A DNA stretch of 64,000 nucleotides. Source: Pisaster brevispinus. Its lineage: Eukaryota > Echinodermata > Asteroidea > Forcipulatida > Asteriidae. A program made the position numbers and the translations under genes. The stretch is taken from positions 7,014,722 to 7,078,721 of the forward strand of contig JAMKCF010000002.1 of the NCBI GenBank assembly GCA_023634235.1, read 5' to 3'. The first letter of the stretch is position 1; every line of letters starts with the position of its first letter. Of this stretch, positions 23,893-32,947 are shown in pieces. The notes under the pieces were generated by a model that was not told where the DNA came from, ran no database searches, and worked only from the letters and a program-made list of their open reading frames with translations.

Positions 23893-25072
23893 ATGGCTAA
23901 CGGATCGAATGTACCTTCGATGGGATCGTTTGATGTAGCGGGTAGTAGTCATGAAGTACAAGAGTTTAGGCCGCGTGAATCAATCAATGAAAATCCACGT
24001 CGCCTGCATCTTTTGGAGCAGCGTATGGTGACGAGAGCCGAGGATAAGACGGCGCCTTACCCTCATCCTCGCAGTGAAAAAAGAAAACATGAAACTGTAG
24101 AACCTTTGTCTTGTCGATTTCAACTGACATCGACTAGGCACATGGTGGTAGAATCCTTTCAGAACAAGGTGTATGTAAAGATTAGGGACTACTATGGAAA
24201 GAAGGATAAAATGTTTTGGAGTAGCCCCCGTGGTATCAACTTGACTCCAGATGAGTGGAAAACAATGATGGGATTGATACCAGCTATCAACGACGCACTC
24301 AAAGAGGTGGAAGTAAGTACATTTTAGTTAACAGATATAAGTATTTGTGTATGTTTCTCTGGTTGCACGAAACCTAAGAGTTACCTTGGTTAAACTATTG
24401 TGATCGTCTATGTCTTTTATACAGGGTTTGAACAGCAAGAGGATAAAAGTAATGAAGGAAAAGGAAGAAGATGGCGGCCAAGTCCCCAGCGAGCCTGTAC
24501 GTGTACAGCCCAGACTATCAGACAGGGTTCTTCGAGTACTGGCCAGTAAGATTGGAGGTGGTTGGGAGAAACTGGCTACGTTCTTAGGCATGCCTTATGA
24601 AAACATTAACAAAATAAAAGAGGATGTAAGGTTGACGGAAGAGCGAACCTACCGCATGTTAATGCAGTTTAGAGAGGTGACGGAGGATCTCCGCCAAATA
24701 GAACAGCTGAGGGGTGCTTTACGTACGAGTGGTAGAGTTGACTTGGCTGAGTTCCTGGACAATGAACTTCGTTCTGAGGGCCCACCGTCACCACCATCAT
24801 CACTAGAGCTGACTCCTTATGAATGTAAGTATACTATTTCTCTTTTCTTTCTTTCTTTTTTTCTTTGCTTTTTTTATTTTATTTTATTTTTTTTCTTCAT
24901 ATGTGTAGTTTGAACGGAAGGCTCATCTTCATTCACCAGCATATAATAATAATAATTTCCATATGAGTTGATAAGATATGTGTTGATGTTGTTTGATCTA
25001 GGTAGTTTGGTCATAAGTGTTGAAGAAGACAAGGACGATCCTCAACCATCGAGCGAGCAACGTGAGCAGTGA
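23893..25072 (+). CDS. PC4-like domain + Death domain protein, three exons
   Basis: Exons 23893-24312, 24425-24824 and 25002-25072 join at GT/AG sites (GAA/GTAAGT...TATACAG; GAAT/GTAAGT...ATCTAG) and keep frame, giving ~296 residues. Residues ~75-140 (exon 1) resemble the transcription coactivator PC4/SUB1 single-strand-DNA-binding fold: VYVKIRDYYG, RGINLTPDEWKTM, LIPAINDAL. Residues ~170-254 (exon 2) resemble a Death domain: LRVLASKIGGGWEKLATFLG, then helices with YRMLMQFRE and a DLAEFLD last helix. Death domains recruit apoptosis or NF-kB adaptors; PC4 domains bind DNA. I infer a protein that meddles with host death or immune signalling, or a DNA-bound regulator. It lies directly inside the TIR, the usual place for accessory genes. 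Exon 3 adds only ~23 acidic residues. Function untested. Confidence 0.8.
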
Positions 25073-25533
25073 AACCAGTGGAACGCACCAGGGAACAAAC
25101 TACCACCGCTGCCCCCGACTTCAAGGTAGACGCTATACAAATAGCATTTGACGTTATACATGCGATTTTTATACCTTTAATTATTAAGAAGGTAATAAAG
25201 TTAACTAAAAAATATTGTTATGGTTGTGAAGTTGACCACCCATCACAACCCCAACATGACTGTATAATGTACACATTAGAAGATTCAGTCGATCGTCATT
25301 TTGATGAAGCAATGGATAATATATTTGCAAACGAGTTACAAGAGTGTAGACAAAATTGGAATAAAGCTGTCTCTAATAATGGAACCTTATCAAAGGCGTT
25401 TCTAACTACCTCAAAATTAGATCATGTTTTTGATGAGTATGTAAACCTTCATGTACGGGAATTAGATGATATAGAAGAAAGCAGAAAATTTTTGTATGAT
25501 GCGTGTAAATTACACAAACACAGTCTTTCATAG
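25066..25533 (+). CDS. Polinton protein with Cys/His motif, 5' end unresolved
   Basis: The open frame encodes an amphipathic or hydrophobic stretch (AIQIAFDVIHAIFIPLIIKK) followed by CYGCEVDHPSQPQHDC, a Cys2-His-His-Cys-like cluster with an HPSQ core that I associate with uncharacterised Polinton proteins, then a helical acidic C-terminus. There is no ATG before the motif: the frame opens after a TGA at 25063-25065, and the first Met lies just after the motif (IMYTLED). The 5' end must therefore come by splicing or a non-AUG start. AGs at 25068-25069 and 25077-25078 are phase-compatible with the donor at 24824 of the preceding gene, so it may be an alternative C-terminus of that protein. Confidence 0.6.
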   Translation, partial: AVKPVERTREQTTTAAPDFKVDAIQIAFDVIHAIFIPLIIKKVIKLTKKYCYGCEVDHPSQPQHDCIMYTLEDSVDRHFDEAMDNIFANELQECRQNWNKAVSNNGTLSKAFLTTSKLDHVFDEYVNLHVRELDDIEESRKFLYDACKLHKHSLS

Positions 25534-25739
25534 TTTTATCAACCCATGTATTTTGAGTTTACTTTGTAAAGTAGTCAGTGGCAACCCGTATGATTCAGTA
25601 ATTCACATTTTAAAAATACCAAACCGAATAACCGAATAACCGACACATCGAGTATAGAAACGGTACACATACTAATGTACAAAATGAGTTACATGACGAA
25701 AAAAAAAATTAAGTTACAAGTTTGAAGTTTTTGTTAAGC
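25534..25739. other. short AT-rich spacer
   Basis: Includes a tandem CCGAATAA/CCGAATAACCG word at ~25622 and an A run at 25698; nothing else recognised. Confidence 0.4.
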
Positions 25740-26190
25740 CTACACAGTTTTTTTTTACACGTTTTGAGATTTAGTTTTACACGTTTTCAGTTTTTTTTTA
25801 CACGTTTTCAGTTTTTTTTTACACGTTTTCAGTTTTTTTTTTTACACGTTTTCAGTTTTTGTTTACACGTTTTCAGTTTTTTTTTACACGTTTTGAGAAT
25901 TTTTTTACACGTTTTTGAAAAATTAAAAAATTTTCCCATAGTAATGTACACGTTTCTTATGTTTTTTTGTTAACCATTTTTTACACGTTTTCAGTTTTTT
26001 TTTACACGTTTTCAGTTTTTTTTTACACGTTTTCAATTTTTTTTTACACGTTTTCAGTTTTTTTTTACACGTTTTCAGTTTTTTTTTACACGTTTTGAGA
26101 ATTTTTTTTACACGTTTTGATAATTTTTTTTAATACACGTTTTCAGTTTTTTTTTAAGTTTTTCAGGTTTTTTTTACACGTTTTGAGAAG
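25740..26190 (+). repeat. T-rich minisatellite array
   Basis: About 17 units of roughly 20-21 bp with the form T(8-10)-ACACGTTTTCAG; some end GAGA or GATA instead of CAG. Two blocks are separated by 25925-25980. Read on the plus strand each unit looks like a polypyrimidine tract plus AG. Confidence 0.95.
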
Positions 26191-26381
26191 TGTTTTAATA
26201 AAAAACTGTACCATATTTGTTGATATAATGTCTATATATATTCATATGCTTATGAGGTTTTTTTTTAAACAGTTTAATAAATCATTCTAGTCAGGTCAAA
26301 AATAAAGTTAAAGGTGATGGTTTAAAAGCTGAGTTTCCATGTGTATTTTATTACTATATGATTAGGTACTAGTTGATCAAG

Positions 26382-27456
26382 ATGTCAGTTATAAAACGTA
26401 GAGCTCGGTACTTAAAGAAATTATATTACAACGTGGGGGAAGAAAGTGGCCTGGGTAGCGTTGATAAGTTATACTAAACGAGAAGCTAAGTTTAAATTTA
26501 CAAAGGCTCAGATTAAAGACTTTCTCAAAGGAGAAGATACCTACACTCTACATAAACCAGCACGCAAGAACTATCCAAGAAACAAAGTGATAGCAGTGGG
26601 ACGTGATGAAATACATCAGCTGGATTTGGTAGACGTGGCCAGCATATCCAAACATAATAACGGAAATAAGTTTTTACTTACATGTATCGATGTATTTTCG
26701 AAATTTGCATGGGTAATTGCATTAAAAAATAAGACCGGGAAGACGCTAGTTGAAGCGTACAGAAATATTCTAAGAACAGGCAGGAGACAACCTATTATGA
26801 TTCACACGGATAAAGGTAGTGAATTTTTGAATAAGCTTTTCCAACGTGTTCTAAAAGACAAAAACATAAAGTTTTACACAACAAATAGTGAAGTAAAAGC
26901 TTCAATCGTTGAACGATTTAATCGTACACTTAAGGCACGCATGTGGAAATACTTTACGTATACAAAAACCCTTAGGTACATGAACGTTTTACCAAAATTG
27001 GTATCTGGTTATAATAGTTCTTATCACCGATCAATAAAAATGAAACCCTCAGAAGTCATTGGTGAGAACGAGAGTAAAGTATGGAGAACTTTGTTTTCGA
27101 AAGACAGACACCCAGCAAAGTTCAAATTTGAAATGGGTGACCAAGTAAGGATTAGTAAACAGAGATTGAAGTTTGAGAAATCCTACCTCCCAGGCTGGTC
27201 TGAAGAAATATTTACAGTGTCTAAACGTAACAATCGACAAGCCAGACCAGTGTATAAACTTAATGACTATAATCGTGAGGAAATTTTGGGGTCATTTTAT
27301 GAAGATGGGTTACAAATAGTACGCAAAACAGACAATGTTTACAGAGTAGAAAGAGTGATTCGTAAACGTCGAAAAAATGGTAAAACTGAATCTTTAGTTA
27401 AATGGTTGGGGTATCCCTCATCTTTTAACAGTTGGGTGACAGAATTTGAACAGTAA
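26382..27456 (+). CDS. Polinton integrase with C-terminal chromodomain, apparent N-terminal frameshift
   Basis: Retroviral-type (rve) DDE integrase: Asp in HQLDLVD, Asp in IHTDKGSEF and Glu in SIVERFNRTLK with 33 residues between the last two, then a chromodomain (YRVERVIRKRRKNGK, LVKWLGYPSSFNSW) that may steer insertion to chromatin. It inserts the element and makes the 6-bp duplication. The N-terminal zinc-binding/leader part starts at ATG 26382 in another frame (RRARYLKKLYYN) and runs to a TAA at 26475-26477; the main frame is open from before that point. One extra base near 26475 would explain it: a mutation, a sequence error, or conceivably a +1 shift at TAC-TAA. The next gene starts 9 bp downstream. 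Confidence 0.9.
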
Positions 27457-27464
27457 AGATCACA

Positions 27465-28226
27465 ATGGCATCATCATCTACTCAGTTTTACGTTACACTA
27501 CCCAGTAATGCTTCCATGGGAATGTATCCGAATAACACACTGAGTAGTTATACAACCCATTTAGTAGATCAGATTAATCTGAAAGGCAATTGGGAAGTAG
27601 CCATCACTGAGATTCATTACCCTTTTTCATGGTATAATATTACGAAGAAGAACAACTCTTTTACTTACAGTGAATTTGGTAGTGTACAAAAGCGTGAAAA
27701 AATTAAACCTGGATTTTATGAATCTATACAAGAAATTGTGGATGCCATTTTGCGAGAAATGACACCAACTGGTAGAGATAATGTTGCTATTAAGCTAAAT
27801 AAGTATACGGGACGGGTGAATATAGAATTAAACGAGGGTGCTTTTATTTATTTCGACGATGAACTCTACCTTATGTTAGGATTAAAGTATAAATCTGTGA
27901 CTGAAAATACAACTGGACACATTCCCGTTGATGTAAACAACGGTTTCTATGGACTATACGTCTATTGTGACATAGCACATAATCAAATGGTTGGGGATGT
28001 TTCAGCTCCATTGTTGAGAATTGTACCAGTACAAAAGACTGGTGTGATGCATGGAGATACAATTGCTCATATTTTTAACACACCTCATTACGTCCCAGTA
28101 AAAATGAAGAATTTTGAAGTAATTCATATGGATATAAGGACGGATACGGGGAAGAAAGTACCATTTCAGCGTGGAAAGCTTACGGTGACACTTCATTTTA
28201 GGAGAAGTCGACCTAATCTCTTTTAA
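27465..28226 (+). CDS. penton / minor capsid protein (single jelly roll)
   Basis: 253 residues, the usual size. The N-terminus STQFYVTLPSNASMGMYPNN and the following WEVAITEIHYPFSWYNI are typical of Polinton penton proteins, whose single jelly-roll fold was recognised by comparison with other double-jelly-roll viruses. Five copies are expected to sit at each capsid vertex. It lies between the integrase and the PX-like gene, the normal order of this arm, with a 5-bp gap to the next ATG. Confidence 0.88.
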   Translation: MASSSTQFYVTLPSNASMGMYPNNTLSSYTTHLVDQINLKGNWEVAITEIHYPFSWYNITKKNNSFTYSEFGSVQKREKIKPGFYESIQEIVDAILREMTPTGRDNVAIKLNKYTGRVNIELNEGAFIYFDDELYLMLGLKYKSVTENTTGHIPVDVNNGFYGLYVYCDIAHNQMVGDVSAPLLRIVPVQKTGVMHGDTIAHIFNTPHYVPVKMKNFEVIHMDIRTDTGKKVPFQRGKLTVTLHFRRSRPNLF

Positions 28227-28231
28227 GTAAA

Positions 28232-28645
28232 ATGATAAATTACGAAAGTTATTACAAAAACCAGGCAGGGGGTGGTGATTACTTTTTCAAAGGTGCCCCT
28301 ACTCAGCGTGGACATGGATTGGGAAATATTTTAGGGGGGTTGCTAAGAGCTGCATTACCTGCCATAAAACAAGGTGCAAAAGCAATTGGTAAACAGGCCC
28401 TAAGAACAGGCATCGGCATAGCTTCGGATGCCCTAGAGGGACGTAATGTGAAAACGGCTGCTAAACGTAGGGTTACATCAGCAGGAAAGCAAATAGTATC
28501 CAGAGCAAACCGAGAACTAGGATTTAATTCACATAAAACCCAACCTGGAAGAAATAGACATTTAAAAAGGAAAGCAACTAATAAACCCCGCAGAAAGACT
28601 CCTAACAAGCGAGTGAAGAGGACGCTAGATATTTTTGATCGCTAA
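28232..28645 (+). CDS. PX-like minor virion protein (basic, glycine-rich)
   Basis: 137 residues. The N-terminus has YYKNQAGGGDYFFKG and QRGHGLGNILGGLLRAALP, an amphipathic/hydrophobic segment conserved in Polinton PX-like proteins and reminiscent of membrane-active or core proteins of adenoviruses. The C-terminal half is strongly basic (RKATNKPRRKTPNKRVKR), suggesting binding to packaged DNA. Role as internal virion component is inferred from family and position between penton and major capsid genes. Confidence 0.8.
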   Translation: MINYESYYKNQAGGGDYFFKGAPTQRGHGLGNILGGLLRAALPAIKQGAKAIGKQALRTGIGIASDALEGRNVKTAAKRRVTSAGKQIVSRANRELGFNSHKTQPGRNRHLKRKATNKPRRKTPNKRVKRTLDIFDR

Positions 28646-28662
28646 AACACACATCAATAGAA

Positions 28663-29991
28663 ATGGCGTTTCTCAATAAAAATTCCTGCGAATGTACAAA
28701 GTCAGAATTAGACTTATTTAGTGTTCCACCGACTCAAGTGTCCGTTGACCGAGGACATTGGATTTTACATAATCCTCTGACCAATATTGTCGACTCTGAT
28801 TTGATAGAGTTCAACATCTCAGGATCGACAGAACATTATTTGGATTTAGCCCACAGTATTTTAAACGTAAAAGTTAAAATAGTAAGTGAAACAGGAACTG
28901 ACCTTGCCGCCGATACCCCTGTAGCTCCTGTCAACCTCCTTCTGCACTCTTTGTTCTCCGACGTAGACATTTTATTGAACGATAAGCTTATCTCATCGCC
29001 ATCAAACACATACCCCTACCGAGCTCTCCTGGAAACGTTGATGACTTATGGACCGGCTGCTAAAGACTCCCAGCTGACAGCGGCCTTGTTTTACAAAGAT
29101 TCATCAAGTGGAATTGAAGAAATTGATCCAACCGAGGAAGACTCGACCAATGACGGTTTGAAAGCAAGATATAAACTAACCAAAGAGAGTCGCGTACTTG
29201 ATCTCAGTGGGCCCATACATGGGGACATATTCTTTCAAGATAGGTATTTACTGAACGGAGTAAGCCTGAAACTTAAGTTTCACCGAAGTAAAAATTCATT
29301 TTGTTTGATGAGTGCCCTACCCGATAGAAAATTTAAGGTAAAAATCATGGACGCGTCTCTCTATGTGAGAAAGGTGATGATAAGTCCGGCAGTTAGTTTG
29401 GCTCATGCAAACACTTTGCAGACCACAAGCGCCAAGTATCCTATACGAAGAGTGGAAGTAAAAACATTTTCTATACCCCAGGGTAATCAATCCTTTACAA
29501 GAGAGAACCTGTTTCTAGGCCAGATTCCTAAGCGGGTAATTATTGCCATGGTCGATAATTCCGCGTACAATGGGAGTTATACAAAAAACCCATTCAATTT
29601 TAAACACAATGGTATAAATTTTCTGGGACTCTATGTAGATAACGAGCAGACGCCAGGTAGACCATTACAGCCAAAGTTTTCTGGAAAGGATGACGCCTTT
29701 ATAATGGCTTATCAGTCTCTATTTTCTGGTACAAATGCTATGTATGCAGACTCAGGGAATGGAATTAGCCGTGAGGATTACGAATCTGGATATTCTCTCT
29801 TTGCTTTTGATCTCACTCCCGACCTCTCAAACGGCCCTCATTTCAATTTAGTAAAGAGGAGCAATCTACGGCTTGAACTTATGTTTGATGCTGCGCTTTT
29901 GACAACAGTGAACGTAATAGCGTACTGTGAATTTGAGTCAATTATCGAGGTGGATAGCTCTAGAAATGTCCTGATTGACTACTCAAACTAA
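28663..29991 (+). CDS. major capsid protein (double jelly roll, hexon-like)
   Basis: 442 residues beginning MAFLNKNSCECTKSELDLF, with TQVSVDRGHWILHNPL, IEFNISGSTEHYLDL, a LFSDVDILLND strand pair and SSPSNTYPYRALLETLMTYG, all features of Polinton major capsid proteins. Trimers of this protein form the pseudo-hexagonal capsomers. Frame is uninterrupted, start in good context, flanked by PX-like and protease genes as is typical. No lesion seen, so the morphogenesis module seems functional. Confidence 0.92.
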   Translation: MAFLNKNSCECTKSELDLFSVPPTQVSVDRGHWILHNPLTNIVDSDLIEFNISGSTEHYLDLAHSILNVKVKIVSETGTDLAADTPVAPVNLLLHSLFSDVDILLNDKLISSPSNTYPYRALLETLMTYGPAAKDSQLTAALFYKDSSSGIEEIDPTEEDSTNDGLKARYKLTKESRVLDLSGPIHGDIFFQDRYLLNGVSLKLKFHRSKNSFCLMSALPDRKFKVKIMDASLYVRKVMISPAVSLAHANTLQTTSAKYPIRRVEVKTFSIPQGNQSFTRENLFLGQIPKRVIIAMVDNSAYNGSYTKNPFNFKHNGINFLGLYVDNEQTPGRPLQPKFSGKDDAFIMAYQSLFSGTNAMYADSGNGISREDYESGYSLFAFDLTPDLSNGPHFNLVKRSNLRLELMFDAALLTTVNVIAYCEFESIIEVDSSRNVLIDYSN

Positions 29992-30015
29992 TTTTAAAAT
30001 CTAATTAACTTCATA

Positions 30016-30537
30016 ATGGATAGTAAGCAGCTTCTGAGGGTATTAACTGAGGATGAATTTACAAACTCCAGACTAGGAGGTGTGTTCCCGGCTGACAGAT
30101 TACCGACAGTACGCACTTATCCCTGTGTAATAATAGGCAACACTGATACGAGTGAAAAGACTGGCACTCATTGGCTTGCAATCTACTTAGACAGTAACAA
30201 AAGAGCAGAGTTCTTTGACTCATTTGGCATGATGCCTCAGTTCTACGGCATATTTTTTGAACAGTTCTTGAGAAAAAACAGTACCGGTTATACCTATAAT
30301 TCAACGTGTTTACAATCACTGACAAGTTCAGTCTGTGGGCAATTCTGTCTTTTCTATCTTTTACATAGAAGTAGGGGTGTTTCGTTAAATAAGATAATAT
30401 CTGTTTTCACTGAGGACCCTTTTATAAACGATACCCTAGTGCATGATTTTATTGAAGAAAGGTACGATGTAAATGTACCAGTTTCAGACTTTGAATTTAT
30501 ACATAACCAGATTTGCGTAAAAAAAAAAAAAAGATGA
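30016..30537 (+). CDS. adenain-type cysteine protease (capsid maturation)
   Basis: 173 residues, standard for the family (peptidase C5/C48-like). Catalytic His in GTHWLAIYLD, acidic residue in AEFFDSFG, Gln in CLQSLTSSV and nucleophile Cys in VCGQFCLFYLL are all present in the right order. Expected to cut capsid precursor proteins during virion assembly. It ends in a lysine run followed by A-rich DNA with AATAAAAC words (~30549) that can serve as poly(A) signal. Last gene of the rightward block. Confidence 0.9.
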   Translation: MDSKQLLRVLTEDEFTNSRLGGVFPADRLPTVRTYPCVIIGNTDTSEKTGTHWLAIYLDSNKRAEFFDSFGMMPQFYGIFFEQFLRKNSTGYTYNSTCLQSLTSSVCGQFCLFYLLHRSRGVSLNKIISVFTEDPFINDTLVHDFIEERYDVNVPVSDFEFIHNQICVKKKKR

Positions 30538-30877
30538 AAAACAAGTCAAATAAAACAAAGTAATGATTTGATAAGTTTTGAAGAAAAAAAAAGTGTAAAT
30601 ATTCCTCGAAAAGAGTAGACTTCTATAAAGGATAGTAGCAGTAGTTTAAAATAAAATAAAACAAACGGAAGAAAGCGAAAAAAGGACACAAATTATTTTC
30701 AATTGTATATACAGTGTATTGGTTTATTAAATAACACAAACTTGATTATTGTTTTTAACTCGTGGTTTTTTTTTCTTTCTAGTGTACATTACATTTATTA
30801 ATTTCTAACATAAGTAAAGTCGCCACCAAACAAGCTTAACCTACTAAACAAACTTTTTTTTTTTACAACTAAACTTA
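30538..30877. other. convergent intergenic region of the Polinton
   Basis: A/T-rich stretch between two gene blocks facing each other; holds several AATAAA words on the plus strand (30549, ~30650) and TTTATT words for the minus strand (~30722, ~30795). No ORF. Confidence 0.7.
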
Positions 30878-31672
30878 TTACAATGTTTGCCATTGAAAAC
30901 GTTTCATAGGTTTCATAGGTTTAATGGGGTGTGGTAAGGTATGTTTACGTCTTCTTGGTGTGCTTTCACTCCCTTTTAGTTCGGGTGTGGGCAACGTCCT
31001 TGGCTTTAGAACACCACTCTGTTTAATTTGTCTGACGACATCCCTTCGAGATTCATTTCCAATCATACTTTCGGGTGCATTCGATTTGGCCAAACCACGT
31101 ACAAAATACTGCCACCCATATGGTTCGAATCCTTTTTTACTTCTTAAAGTATCATTAACTAAATCTACGATATTAGAGCCTTTCACTACATTACCCTCGT
31201 AAACAAGCTCATCATTTTTATTCCAAGTCATGATATCATGATGCTTGAGTTTATCTAATAACAATTTAGCCCTTCTATGCAATGTTTTGGGGACACTTTT
31301 GAGAATTTGTGACGTGTCATCAGCTTCTTTAGTTTCGGTCATTACATCAGGCTGCTCAACGGTTATCCCCTCGTTTCCAATCTTTTCTGAACTGTTAGGG
31401 GTTGTTTCTTTATCCGAAGGTGCTTTCATCGTCATTGTTAATGGTGTAATTTTACGAGCATGGTCAAACTGAAGATAGTTTTGTAACGATTGTTGATACA
31501 ATACTACTTTTGTCTCGTCCGGTAAATCTGTTCTTGTCAGGATATTTTTCATATCACTTTCCAACTGTTGAAGCTTGTTCTGTGTAGGATTACGCGATAG
31601 TAGAACATTTTGAATGGCTTGTGTGATTTGATCCGTGGGAGCACTTATCATGATTTTCTTTGAGTAACGCAT
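30878..31672 (-). CDS. conserved Polinton protein with GSNIVDLV region, function unknown
   Basis: 264 residues. N-terminal half is helical and polar (LESDMKNILTRTDLPDETK, then a Ser/Thr/Glu-rich linker); the central part RAKLLLDKLKHHDIMTWNKN, KGSNIVDLVNDTLR, GWQYFVRGLAKSN, MIGNESRR matches a pattern I recognise from many uncharacterised Polinton and transposon-associated proteins. The tail is basic. A virion or DNA-associated role is possible but not shown. Shares a one-base junction with the next gene upstream (stop/start at 31672). Confidence 0.7.
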   Translation of the reverse strand: MRYSKKIMISAPTDQITQAIQNVLLSRNPTQNKLQQLESDMKNILTRTDLPDETKVVLYQQSLQNYLQFDHARKITPLTMTMKAPSDKETTPNSSEKIGNEGITVEQPDVMTETKEADDTSQILKSVPKTLHRRAKLLLDKLKHHDIMTWNKNDELVYEGNVVKGSNIVDLVNDTLRSKKGFEPYGWQYFVRGLAKSNAPESMIGNESRRDVVRQIKQSGVLKPRTLPTPELKGSESTPRRRKHTLPHPIKPMKPMKRFQWQTL

Positions 31673-32019
31673 TACCTAGAAAACAACAGTCCACCAAGCG
31701 TGCTAAGTATAGGCGCTAACAACGATCCAATGAAACCACTTTTCTGAACCAAGACCTTTTTCCTTTTTGCGTAAGGTATTTTCTTGTCAGCTACACTCCT
31801 TAGATGTTTCTTGTGCCGCATAAGTTTTTTCTTTTGAGCATTCGTGAGTGGTACCGTGCCTTTTAAGACATTCAGAGCACACTCACAAAGACAAGTAATC
31901 AGTTGTTTACTAGCGTTTCTTAAAACAGCCCGTCTCTGCTTAGGAGAAGATTTACTCAGAGAGTGAAGTGCATACGCGTTGTCCTTGAGCCTTAACGTCA
32001 TGTTTACAAATGAAACCAA
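31672..32019 (-). CDS. small conserved Polinton protein (LTNAQKKKL type), function unknown
   Basis: 115 residues, basic. Segments SPKQRRAVLRNASKQLI, CECALNVLKGTVPLTNAQKK, LRHKKHLRSV-like helix and VQKSGFIGSLLAPILSTLGG at the C-terminus. The last segment is hydrophobic and glycine-containing, like membrane-active peptides. The pattern recurs in Polintons next to the ATPase; no biochemical role known to me. The real start could be Met 7 (MTLRLKD). Confidence 0.7.
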   Translation of the reverse strand: MVSFVNMTLRLKDNAYALHSLSKSSPKQRRAVLRNASKQLITCLCECALNVLKGTVPLTNAQKKKLMRHKKHLRSVADKKIPYAKRKKVLVQKSGFIGSLLAPILSTLGGLLFSR

Positions 32020-32042
32020 GTAGCGTTATCTAACTCCTTATA

Positions 32043-32681
32043 TTATTTAGGTACATACGCGTACGTTGATTCACCTGGAAAAATATTAGATCTTAGGCGA
32101 TATTCTTCGGGACAGTTGGGTTTGAGGTCAATAAAAAGATAGGAGTATGGTTGACGGGTTGCATCGGCGTAAGCTTCCACCATAAATTTAGTCTGTCCTG
32201 GATACATCTGTTTTGCCAAGTGTACAACTTGAGAACGATCTCTAGGGTTTTTAAACAATGTAATGTAATGACAGTTGAGACTGATTGTTCTGCTTTCCTT
32301 AGATTGATAAAATAAGTTTTGTACAATGTATATCACGGAAAGGTTACGGTGATGGGATCCTTGGGTAAATAATTTAGTCACCTGTGGATCTTTACTGCAT
32401 TCAGTCATTAAATCATCTAAAATTACGAGGTTTCTGAGTTTTGGGTCGATGAGCTCATCCCAATTCTCCGGAACGCCTTCACAAAAACGAACATGAGGTA
32501 AATCGCGAGACAGTTCTTCGTAAGCTGGCTGATGTATACCGTAGCACCACACAATTCTCTCAAAAGGTTCCGAAAACACATCATGATGTTCTCTTAACAA
32601 TCTACTGACCATAAACGTTTTACCACAATTAGTTGGTCCAGAAATACAAAATGTAGATGGATGTTGTAACTTTATAGCCAT
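32043..32681 (-). CDS. genome-packaging ATPase (FtsK/A32 type)
   Basis: 212 residues. Walker A in ISGPTNCGKTF, Walker B in LRNLVILDDLM, a downstream sensor stretch TQGSHHRNLSVIYIVQNLF and the LFKNPRDRSQV region are those of the A32-like/FtsK-HerA ATPases that pump DNA into capsids of Polintons and related viruses. Length is typical. Sits between a small conserved gene and a small membrane-protein gene in the leftward block. Confidence 0.92.
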   Translation of the reverse strand: MAIKLQHPSTFCISGPTNCGKTFMVSRLLREHHDVFSEPFERIVWCYGIHQPAYEELSRDLPHVRFCEGVPENWDELIDPKLRNLVILDDLMTECSKDPQVTKLFTQGSHHRNLSVIYIVQNLFYQSKESRTISLNCHYITLFKNPRDRSQVVHLAKQMYPGQTKFMVEAYADATRQPYSYLFIDLKPNCPEEYRLRSNIFPGESTYAYVPK

Positions 32682-32697
32682 ATGGTCAATACGTGTG

Positions 32698-32901
32698 TTA
32701 CATAGTATTTAAAGTTGAATTGTGTACAGCCGTTATGGCATAAAGCATACCATATACCAATTCACTCTCTAAAACACTCGTTAACTCTATACCAAATACA
32801 GAGGATAAGACAACTAAAATACTTAATACAATAATTACTAATATAAAACGACTTAGAGGTGAAGACAAATCTACACTGCGTGAAGTACGTGTGTATGCCA
32901 T
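32698..32901 (-). CDS. small predicted membrane protein
   Basis: From the ATG at 32901 (MAYTRTSRSV) it is 67 residues with a single strong transmembrane segment RFILVIIVLSILVVLSSVFG. A longer form from 32982 would overlap the PolB 3' end by 35 bp. Tiny membrane proteins are frequent here in Polintons; role unknown, possibly in virion lipid membrane or entry. Confidence 0.6.
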   Translation of the reverse strand: MAYTRTSRSVDLSSPLSRFILVIIVLSILVVLSSVFGIELTSVLESELVYGMLYAITAVHNSTLNTM

Positions 32902-32947
32902 GGTAACAATCGTGGAACTGAGAGCAGTATGACTTTTACAACCGCTC

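Noticed and set aside
25069..25533. GTG as start codon of the Cys/His protein
   Set aside because: Prokaryotic-style starts are not expected in an animal element; splicing is more likely.
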